Of a DNA stretch of 12,185 nt, positions 1 through 6,495 are shown one piece after another (within the stretch, counting starts at the first letter, position 1; every line of letters starts with the position of its first letter). Below the pieces are notes generated by a model, which had not been told where the DNA came from, did not search any database, and was given only the letters and a program-made list of their open reading frames with translations. A program made the position numbers and the translations under genes. The stretch covers positions 1 to 12,185 of the forward strand of contig CAMVBO010000022.1 in the NCBI GenBank assembly GCA_947165745.1. Direction: 5' to 3'. The stretch comes from an uncultured Clostridia bacterium. Lineage in GTDB: Bacteria; Bacillota_A; Clostridia; Christensenellales; Aristaeellaceae.

Positions 1-800
1 GTGATGCCGTCGGGGGGCTTTATACCTATGGCTCCCATGACAAAAACGAAGCGGGAAACTAGAGGGACGTTTTCTTTGCCGGTCCCGTTCAGTGCGACGG
101 CTATTACCTCTATGGCATCAGTTTTGCGCAGATGATCTACGACAGCGATTGGCAGGCCAGAGCGGAAGATGAAAGAGGAAGAGCCTACAGCGGGAAGGAT
201 CTGGGCGATCCCAACGGCATTTCAGCCCAGACGGCAAGCCATCTGTTCCTGTCGTGGGTCAAAAGTCTCGATGATCATTGGCCCATCATCGTGATGTCAC
301 ATGTTCCGCTCCATGCAAAGCGCGGCGATAACAGCGGCGCATGGACCTGGGCCAGGGCGTTGAACGAAGCCGCGCAAAAGCATGACGTCATTTTTCTGTG
401 GGGCCACAATCACACGTTGGAAAGAGGCAAAGAGGAACAGGCTGCCGAGCAAGCCAACTACCTGCTGCTTCCCGGAGAGGAGATCACCGTTCAAAGCTGG
501 GCGCTGAATGAGGAAGCAAAAACGGTTTTGAGAAAAGCAATTTCCTCAAAAGCCCTGACAGCGGGCGATGCCAAAGTGGAAGAAAAGCCGAAATACGAAC
601 TGATCACGGAGAAGGAAACGCTGCGATTCGTTTACATGAACGCAGGTTATATCACCAACGGAATCGGCAGTCTGCTTACCTTTACCGACATGGAGGAGGA
701 TGGCGCATGGGACCGCCTGACGGTAAAGCGCTATTCGCTGGACAGCGATGCGCCGGAGGAATGGGATTTGCCGCTGCGGCAATGGAGTCAGCAGCATTGA
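1..800 (+). pseudogene. Calcineurin-like metallophosphoesterase, 3' part, interrupted by an in-frame TAG
   Basis: The reading frame beginning at base 3 encodes the C-terminal half of a calcineurin-like metallophosphoesterase of the secreted type found in Bacillota; the 5' end lies outside the window. Visible metal-site motifs are GSHD (30-41), SHVPLH (297-314) and GHNH (402-413), in the usual family order. The frame is broken by TAG at 60-62, just after GSHDKNEAGN. Homology-like sequence continues without a shift (RDVFFAGPVQCDGYYLYGISF), so a single base change is the simplest cause. The first in-frame ATG after the stop is at 132; a product starting there would lack the N-terminal metal ligands and any signal peptide and should be inactive. 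The frame ends with TGA at 798-800. A sequencing error or amber readthrough cannot be excluded, although I see no sign of recoding in the neighbouring genes. The family call is fairly firm; pseudogene status is inferred. Confidence 0.7.
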
Positions 801-889
801 ATCAGTCTACGCAATCATAGCAGTGCCTTACCGGCAAGGAGGACAGGGCAACGCTGAAGAGCGACCTGAGTGCATTGCCGGGTTGCGGG

Positions 890-905
890 AGGGTGTCGCC
901 CTTTT
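890..905 (+). terminator. Weak terminator-like hairpin after the phosphoesterase
   Basis: AGGG (890-893) pairs with CCCT (899-902) across a 5-nt loop, and TTT follows. It lies about 90 bases after the phosphoesterase stop codon. The perfect stem is only 4 bp, so this is a weak candidate. A second short stem (906-913 with 917-924, GAA loop, one wobble pair) follows directly. Confidence 0.22.
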
Positions 906-1035
906 CATTGCGCGAAGCGCGATGCCATCGGCTCATAAACAGATATAGCAAATCTGGTAATTAGCCGTGGCCCTGTCTTTATGCTTGCGCCCCAAACGCA
1001 TTTATAGTATGCTATACCAAATACCAAATTCCATC

Positions 1036-1199
1036 TAGAGTGTGTTTCTAAAGTCCGGGATGTGCAGTTTCGAGCGTATCAGGCTGCATTTCAAGGCGAT
1101 TTTCCGAAGGCTTACTGGTTGCAAGTCGAGGAAAAGCAACACAGAAATGCAGCCTTAGACGCCGAAAATGCATGTTCAGGATTTTAGAAACACACTCTA
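1036..1199. mobile_element. MITE-like palindromic element, about 164 bp
   Basis: The ends are perfect 17-bp inverted repeats: TAGAGTGTGTTTCTAAA at 1036-1052 and its complement at 1183-1199. The symmetry extends inward: GGCTGCATTT (1082-1091) pairs with AAATGCAGCC (1145-1154), and TTTTCC (1100-1105) with GGAAAA (1130-1135), around a centre near 1118. The whole unit can fold into one long imperfect hairpin. If the repeat proper starts at GAGTGTG, the flanking TA on each side fits a TA target duplication, as made by IS630/Tc1-mariner elements and some IS5-group elements. No transposase is encoded; the element is non-autonomous. It separates the broken phosphoesterase from the ATPase relic. The element family was not identified. 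Confidence 0.72.
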
Positions 1200-1291
1200 A
1201 TCCGTGCAATACTGCGGGCATCTTTTTTGTCCTGCTTAGCTTCCCTTCAGTCAACGATGCGCCGCATTGTCCCTCTCCGCTCAGCTTGAAC

Positions 1292-1429
1292 GCGAATAAC
1301 ACGGTCACTTTGTTCGCGCACCCGCGGCGCTTCGGCAAGACGCTCACCATGAGTATGTTGGAGGTTTTTTCGATTGCTCGAGGGATAGTAAGGGGTTGCT
1401 TGATGGGCTGGGGGAGTCCTCTGTGGCAG
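1292..1429 (+). pseudogene. Relic of a DUF1703-type AAA-ATPase, frameshifted
   Basis: Translation from 1292 gives ANNTVTLFAHPRRFGKTLTMSMLEVF, which matches the Walker-A region (PRRFGKT, about 1322-1342) typical of the AAA-ATPase-like/DUF1703 family with PD-(D/E)XK nuclease tails. In this frame the match ends at the T run 1365-1370. Shifting frame there restores FFDCSRDSKGLLDGLGESS, the expected continuation, so one T seems to have been lost from a seven-T run. After about 1429 the resemblance ends. Family members are typically about 500 residues or longer, so both ends are gone. The region upstream (1200-1291) shows nothing recognisable. The 87-codon open frame from 1172 starts inside the MITE-like element and is unlikely to be a gene. 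The fragment cannot be functional. Confidence 0.62.
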
Positions 1430-1452
1430 GACTGAATAGTTACTCTGAAGGA

Positions 1453-1481
1453 TTGTATTCCGAAAGCAGCTATGTTATAAT
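1453..1481 (+). promoter_or_regulatory. Sigma-A-like promoter for the four-gene operon
   Basis: A perfect TATAAT (-10) at 1476-1481 lies 17 bp after TTGTAT (-35, 1453-1458; 3 of 6 consensus bases). Transcription would start near 1488, giving an untranslated leader of about 80 bases before the ATG at 1570. It lies just downstream of the ATPase relic and is the only convincing promoter before the operon. I saw no operator or riboswitch in the leader. Confidence 0.5.
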
Positions 1482-1569
1482 AACGCGGGAAATCCGACAC
1501 GAATGCTCGATTTACAGAAGCCCGAATCCGGACCGCAAAGGATACGACGCGTTGAAAGAGGCATGAAAT

Positions 1570-2904
1570 ATGATCCACAAGCTGATGGCAACGGGATATT
1601 GCGCCACCAGGCTGCCCGGGGCGCTGTCCTACATGCGCGAGGCCGGGCGGCTGTATCACGGTTCCCGGGAGGCCATGATGGCCTATCAGGAGGAGAAGTA
1701 TCGCAGGCTCGTTGAATATGCCTATCGTCACGTCCCTTACTATCGCCGCGTGTTTGACGGCATCGGCCTGTTCGAGGGCGGCCGGCTGCGCGAGGATCGC
1801 CTGGGGGACATTCCCATACTGACCAAGGACATCCTGCGCCAGGAGCAGGAGAACATGTATTCTGACGAAATGCGGTCGCGCAGGCCCTATTCGGCGGCGA
1901 CCTCCGGCTCCACCGGCATCCCGCTGACGATCTGGTACGACCGGCATTACATGGCCCGGAACCGGGCGGACAAGTTTTTCATGGGCCAGCTGAACGGCCG
2001 GAAGCTGGGCGAGCCGGAGCTGAAAATGTGGTTCCGGGATTTTGACCTGTATCAGAAGAACGGCAAGGACAAGGACCGCTTCTATAACTTCTTCACCAAC
2101 CGCACCTTCCGACTGGCCTCGGTGATCAACGAGGAAGCGCTGAAGGGCTATATCGATGCCATCAACCAGGTCAAGCCGGTTCAGATCTGGTCCAACCCGG
2201 CGCCGATCTTCGAGGTGTCCAAGTATGTCGTCAGCCAGGGCATCCCCGTTCACCGTCCCAGGAGCATCATCCTGACCAGCAACCCCCTCTATGACGAGAT
2301 GCGCCAGGTGATGCAGCGGGCCTTTCCCGGCACCTGGATCGTGGATCAATACGGCGGTACGGAATTCGGCGTGGTGGCTTGCGGCATCCGCGAGGACAAA
2401 AACCTGCGCATCTTCGAGCATTCCGCCCGGGTGGAGGTGCTGGACGACGCGGGCAGGCTTTTGCCCCACGGCACCGGCGACATCGTGATCACCGGGCTCA
2501 ACAACTACAGCATGCCCCTGATCCGCTATCGCATGGGCGACATGGTCAACGTGCTGCCCTATGGTGACGAGAAGGAGGGCTCCTTCGGCTCCATCTCCCA
2601 GGTCATGGGGCGGCGGCTGTCGATGCTGCGGCGGCGGGACGGCACCAGCGTGACCGGCCTGCACCTGCGCGACCTGCTGACCAAGCGCTGGATCAAAACC
2701 TTCCAGCTCATCCAGCACTCCTATGACAACCTGGAGGCGCTGGTGGTGCTGGAGGGCACGCCCCTGGAGCACCGGGAGGGCCTCGATCAGATCGCTGCCC
2801 AAATCAGGGAAGTCATGGGGGTTGAATGCCGGTTCACCTTCTGTGACAGCATTCCTTCGGAAAAGACAGGGAAATTCTACTATGTCAGAAGCGAATTGGA
2901 ATAA
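1570..2904 (+). CDS. PaaK/CapK-like adenylate-forming enzyme (phenylacetate-CoA ligase family)
   Basis: This 444-residue cytoplasmic protein has the marks of the PaaK/CapK branch of adenylate-forming enzymes, which activate a carboxylic acid with ATP and usually pass it to a thiol. Visible motifs are the P-loop TSGSTGIP (111-118), YGGTE (261-265), RYRMGD ending in Asp324, the hinge-like GRRLSMLRRRDG (348-358), and a C-terminal TGKF with the likely catalytic Lys435. Length is normal, so the enzyme appears intact. An AGAGG about 8 bases before the ATG supports this start. It is the first gene of the operon, and its end overlaps the next gene by 23 bp. The substrate cannot be read from sequence. 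CapK-type members often occur in polysaccharide gene clusters; aryl-CoA ligase activity is the alternative. No carrier-protein gene lies nearby, so the acceptor could be CoA or another operon product (inference). Confidence 0.85.
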   Translation: MIHKLMATGYCATRLPGALSYMREAGRLYHGSREAMMAYQEEKYRRLVEYAYRHVPYYRRVFDGIGLFEGGRLREDRLGDIPILTKDILRQEQENMYSDEMRSRRPYSAATSGSTGIPLTIWYDRHYMARNRADKFFMGQLNGRKLGEPELKMWFRDFDLYQKNGKDKDRFYNFFTNRTFRLASVINEEALKGYIDAINQVKPVQIWSNPAPIFEVSKYVVSQGIPVHRPRSIILTSNPLYDEMRQVMQRAFPGTWIVDQYGGTEFGVVACGIREDKNLRIFEHSARVEVLDDAGRLLPHGTGDIVITGLNNYSMPLIRYRMGDMVNVLPYGDEKEGSFGSISQVMGRRLSMLRRRDGTSVTGLHLRDLLTKRWIKTFQLIQHSYDNLEALVVLEGTPLEHREGLDQIAAQIREVMGVECRFTFCDSIPSEKTGKFYYVRSELE

Positions 2905-4096
2905 AAGGGAAGCCCTGAACCCCCTGGCCCGGGTCGCCATGGAAACGCTGGGCTGCCTGTGCGCGCTGGAAGACGCCGACGCGCTTCCTCTGCGCCCCTT
3001 CGCCCTGCCCGTGTGTACCGGCTTCGGCGAGGCCCACGACGCGGCAAGGCGCATCCTGCTGGAGACGCAATATCGGGGGCTGACCGCCCTGGCCCTGCGC
3101 TCCGGCCGTGAAACCGTGGTCGGATTCCCCTGTGTGGGCCTGGCCCGCCCCTTTACGGACGCGGGCCTGTCCTACATTGGCCTGGGCGCGCCATTGATCG
3201 TCGACGCCGCTGGAGCGCTCGGGAAAGACTCCCGCGCCGGCTTCTTTCCGGCGGACGCCACCAACCCCGCCTCGATCCTCCGGGGCCTTGAGAGCGCCCG
3301 GGGCGAGCTTTGCATCCTCACCGCGGGGCTGTTTCCCACCTTGACAGACCCGGAGCTGGACCCGCTGTGCGATGCCCTGGGCCATGCCCTGCGCGCCCAC
3401 GGCGGCGTATGGCTGACCCTGGACCCTGAATTCCCCAGCGCCTTCATGGCGATCCTGAAGGCGCTGTGCGGGGACCGCTATATGGACGTGCTGCTGCAAT
3501 CGAACGACATGCGCCAGTGGAGGACGGCGGGCCAGTTTGACAACGCCCTGATGATCGACCCCCGCTGGGATTATGAGCGCCTTCGGGATCGGGCCATTAC
3601 GCGGCTGGCCCGGCGCGGCCTTGCCGTTGCGCGAATCCCGATGGCGCCGAAGGCCCTGGCGCTGCGGTCCGTTCCCGAAACACACCCAGCCCGCGACGCC
3701 ATTCTGCAAAGCCTCGCCGGGCAATGCTGGTGGCAAATCACCGCGTCCGCCCCGGCCGGGGCGCGCCAGGTCGTCGTCCGCGCCACGGGACTGAAAATCG
3801 TCTCCCGGCGGGAGGGCGACATGCTGCGCATGAAGCTGTCCGGGCGGCTGGACACGCTGTCCGCGGAAGCCTTTTTGAATGACTTTACAGCCCGGAGCGA
3901 GGGACTTCAAGCGGTAGAGATCGACTGCGCCGCGCTGGACTACCTCTCCTCCGCCGGGCTGCGGTCGCTGTTTCAGATCCTGAACGTCTGTCCGATGAGG
4001 CTTTTGAACATCAACGAAGTGGTCGGCGACGTGCTTGAAAAGACTGGCTTTGACACGCTGGTCCAGATCAGAAACGGAGGGATGGACCATGTGTGA
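2882..4096 (+). CDS. Degenerate methyltransferase-like protein fused to a C-terminal STAS domain
   Basis: The 404-residue product has two parts. Residues about 15-290 resemble the leucine carboxyl methyltransferase/TcmP type of class I SAM methyltransferase. VVGFPCVGLARP (79-90) sits where the glycine-rich SAM loop is expected, and CILTAGLFPTLTDPELD (144-160) followed by HGGVWLTLDPEF (173-184) matches the later core strands. The SAM loop is atypical (no G-x-G-x-x-T/S-R-P), so catalysis is doubtful. Residues about 308-398 form a STAS domain like SpoIIAA/RsbV; DYLSSAGLR (353-361) holds the serines at the usual phosphorylation site. The ATG at 2882 was chosen because AGGGA lies 9 bases upstream; the frame is open further back, but that part only shadows the previous gene. 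It overlaps the preceding gene by 23 bp and the following one by 8 bp, so translation is probably coupled. The STAS call is strong; the methyltransferase-like call is moderate. Confidence 0.75.
   Translation: MSEANWNKREALNPLARVAMETLGCLCALEDADALPLRPFALPVCTGFGEAHDAARRILLETQYRGLTALALRSGRETVVGFPCVGLARPFTDAGLSYIGLGAPLIVDAAGALGKDSRAGFFPADATNPASILRGLESARGELCILTAGLFPTLTDPELDPLCDALGHALRAHGGVWLTLDPEFPSAFMAILKALCGDRYMDVLLQSNDMRQWRTAGQFDNALMIDPRWDYERLRDRAITRLARRGLAVARIPMAPKALALRSVPETHPARDAILQSLAGQCWWQITASAPAGARQVVVRATGLKIVSRREGDMLRMKLSGRLDTLSAEAFLNDFTARSEGLQAVEIDCAALDYLSSAGLRSLFQILNVCPMRLLNINEVVGDVLEKTGFDTLVQIRNGGMDHV
4076..4081 (+). promoter_or_regulatory. Ribosome binding site that sets the beta-helix protein start
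   Basis: GGAGGG at 4076-4081 lies 7 bases before the ATG at 4089, inside the last codons of the STAS gene. It favours 4089 over the in-frame ATG at 4035 and so argues that the product has no upstream leader. Confidence 0.65.
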
Positions 4097-6488
4097 GGAC
4101 TGGCGCTTTGCCGCTTTCGGCCTGAACACCTCGGCGGACGAGGCCGACAACGGCTTTTGCCGCCATGACGACGGCTCCGTCACCCTCTGGAGCCTCAACA
4201 ACCGCGGCAAGCTGAACCAGCCCTCCACGGACGGCCTGGCCTTTTACTACACATCGATCCCCGCCGACCGCCGCTTTACGCTGACGGCCCGCGCCTGCCT
4301 GGAATCCTGGACCTTTACCAACGGCCAGGAGGGCTTCGGGCTGATGGCTGCCGATCGGGTGGGCCGACACGGCGAGGATCGTTCCCTTTGGTACAATGCC
4401 TGCATGGCCGCCTGCACCCGGGTGGAATACCGGCTGGACCCGGAGACCGGCGCGGTGGTTTCGGATCGGCAATACCCGTTGATCAGCATGAAGCTGGGCA
4501 TCGGTGCCCTGCAAAAGACGGGCGTCACGCCGCAGAGCCTGCCCGAGCTGGAGGCGGGCAAACCGGATGCCGTCAAAAAGTGGATCTCCTGCCGCATGCT
4601 GCCGCTGGAAACGTCCTGCGCGGAATATGGCGAGGGCAGCTACAACCTCTTCGGGAACGAAAAGACGGGCCGCGTGGTGGGCACGGTGGCCCAGCCATTG
4701 ACGGAGGTGGTTTTGCGCCTCCGCAGGACGCCCTCGGCCTTCGAAGTGAGCTGGCTGGACGATACTGGCGCCATCCTGGGCACACAGCGCTTCTCCAATC
4801 CCGACGCCCTTCGCGCCCTTGGCGTCGACCGCATCTATGTGGGCCTGTTCGCCGCCCGGGCCTGCCGCGTCACCTTCCGGGACATATTCCTTGAAACCTG
4901 GGAAGCCGATGGAAGGGCGATCTCGGCGCAGGCCGAGCGCGTGACGCCCACCTGCCGGATCATTTCCTCGCGGCTGTCCAACCACGCAGTCTATTTCCTG
5001 CGCTTCATCACCAATGCCGACGGCACGGTATCCGTCGCCCGCCGGAGAAAGCCGGAAGGGGAGAGCGCTGTCCCGGTCAGGGCAGGGGTGCCCGCCGCCT
5101 GTCGGCTGCTGCTGGAAGAGGGCGACAACGATCTGCGGCTTCGCTTTGAGCCGAAAAAGGATTTCTGCTTTGAGAACGATATCGGCCTGTTCCGGGTGGT
5201 CAACCGGACGCTGATCCGGGATTTCGCGGTCTCCTTCGTCCCGGTGAACGGCAATAGCACGATCTACGCTTCCCCCGACGGCACGCCCGGTGGGGCGGCT
5301 ACCCGTGAATCGCCGGTGGACATCCACACCGCCATCGCCTGCGCCTCCCCCGGCTGCGAGATCATCCTGCTGGAGGGGGTATACCTGCCCGGAAAGCCCG
5401 TGGTGGTGGAGCGGGATGTCAGCGGCATCGGAGGCAGCCCCATCCACCTGCACGCGGAGGACGGCAAGCGCGCTGTCTTTGATTTCCAGAGGCGCTCCGC
5501 GGGCTTCACCTTCGCGGGCAGCCACTGGGAGATCGATCACATCGACTGCCTGAACACGGCGGATTTCAGCCCTGGCATCGCGCTGTGCGGGCACGACATC
5601 CACCTGCACCACGCGAGGGCCTGTTCGAACGGCGAGGTGGGCATCGTGGTCTGGACCCTGCAGGACACCGACACCCGGGACGATTGGCCCCACGACATCC
5701 AGGTCACCCATTGCATCTCCTGCAACAATGCTGACCCGGGTGCCACCAACGCCGACGGCTTCGCCGCGAAGCTGACCGTGGGCCCCGGGATCGTGTTCGA
5801 CCACTGCATATCCTGCTTCAACGCGGACGACGGCTGGGACCTGTTCACAAAGGTGGAACTGGGGCCCACCAGCCCCGTGGTCATCAAGAACTGCGTCGCC
5901 TTTCAAAACGGCTTCGACCCCGCCGGACGGCCGAGGGGTCAGGGAAGCGGCTTCAAGCTCGGTGGAACCAGCCTGCCCGCCGGACATTATCTGTACAACT
6001 GCGCGGCATGGAACAACCAGGGCAAGGGCATCGATTCAAACTCCGCGCCCGATGAAAACATCAAGGGCTGCACCAGCTTTGACAACCTGGGACCGAACGT
6101 GGCGCTTTACACCTCGGACGCGAAGAACACCGAATACGCCGTCCGGGGCCTGTGCTCCGTCCGGACAGCCCACAAAGATACGGAGGACATCCTCCTTCCC
6201 CGTGGGACCCAGGACGGGACCGGCCTTTACGGAAGGCGCAATTTCTACTGGCGGGACGGACAGTGCCGCAACGGGGAGGGCCTTGCGATTCCGGAATCTT
6301 GGTTTGAATCCCTGGAGGCGCCGCGGTTCGACCCGGACCGGCTGCCCGGCGCGATGGAGCGACTGATGGACGGCGACGGGCGCATCGACCTGGGCTGCTT
6401 TCTGAAGCTGACGGAAGAGGGGACGCAGGCGCTTCAAAGCGCTGGGCTTGACCCGCGGGGAGTGGCCGCCTATCTGCACGGAGAGTGA
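4089..6488 (+). CDS. PL9-like pectate lyase/right-handed beta-helix protein without signal peptide
   Basis: The 799-residue product has an N-terminal beta-sandwich-like region (about 1-270, including SLNNRGKLN at 35-43), a linker region, and a parallel beta-helix of polysaccharide lyase family 9 type (about 390-690). Family 9 enzymes cleave pectate by calcium-dependent beta-elimination. The expected residues are present: Asp556 (NADGF), Asp580, Asp581 and Asp584 (DDGWD) for calcium, and Lys623 (GFKLGG) as the likely base. The 24-residue step from Asp556 to Asp580 equals that of Dickeya Pel9A as I recall it. Such multi-domain proteins are normally secreted, yet the N-terminus (MCEDWRFAAFGLNTSADE) is polar and lacks a signal peptide. 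The start is fixed by GGAGGG 7 bases upstream and an 8-bp overlap with the STAS gene. It is followed after 7 bp by the ABC transporter. Its substrate could be pectate or another acidic polysaccharide. Confidence 0.8.
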   Translation: MCEDWRFAAFGLNTSADEADNGFCRHDDGSVTLWSLNNRGKLNQPSTDGLAFYYTSIPADRRFTLTARACLESWTFTNGQEGFGLMAADRVGRHGEDRSLWYNACMAACTRVEYRLDPETGAVVSDRQYPLISMKLGIGALQKTGVTPQSLPELEAGKPDAVKKWISCRMLPLETSCAEYGEGSYNLFGNEKTGRVVGTVAQPLTEVVLRLRRTPSAFEVSWLDDTGAILGTQRFSNPDALRALGVDRIYVGLFAARACRVTFRDIFLETWEADGRAISAQAERVTPTCRIISSRLSNHAVYFLRFITNADGTVSVARRRKPEGESAVPVRAGVPAACRLLLEEGDNDLRLRFEPKKDFCFENDIGLFRVVNRTLIRDFAVSFVPVNGNSTIYASPDGTPGGAATRESPVDIHTAIACASPGCEIILLEGVYLPGKPVVVERDVSGIGGSPIHLHAEDGKRAVFDFQRRSAGFTFAGSHWEIDHIDCLNTADFSPGIALCGHDIHLHHARACSNGEVGIVVWTLQDTDTRDDWPHDIQVTHCISCNNADPGATNADGFAAKLTVGPGIVFDHCISCFNADDGWDLFTKVELGPTSPVVIKNCVAFQNGFDPAGRPRGQGSGFKLGGTSLPAGHYLYNCAAWNNQGKGIDSNSAPDENIKGCTSFDNLGPNVALYTSDAKNTEYAVRGLCSVRTAHKDTEDILLPRGTQDGTGLYGRRNFYWRDGQCRNGEGLAIPESWFESLEAPRFDPDRLPGAMERLMDGDGRIDLGCFLKLTEEGTQALQSAGLDPRGVAAYLHGE

Positions 6489-6495
6489 GAGGCAT

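Noticed and set aside
985..1013. Possible promoter TTGCGC-17-TATGCT upstream of the MITE-like element
   Set aside because: Both boxes are weak matches and nothing intact lies downstream before the better promoter at 1453-1481. The small TATAG/CTATA symmetry at 1003-1016 is too short to call an operator.
2723..2881. Upstream extension of the STAS-fusion gene to an ATG at 2723
   Set aside because: The extra 53 codons (starting MTTWRRWWCW) are the shifted reading of the adenylating enzyme; the ATG at 2882 has a proper ribosome site.
1048..3054. Long minus-strand open frame of 668 codons opposite the adenylating enzyme
   Set aside because: It mirrors the codon pattern of the plus-strand gene, is rich in Ala, Gly, Gln, His and Arg, shows no family motif, and crosses the MITE-like element and the promoter.
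4068..5987. Long minus-strand open frame of 639 codons opposite the beta-helix gene
   Set aside because: Antisense shadow in GC-rich DNA; composition is unlike protein and the plus strand has a clear PL9-like product.
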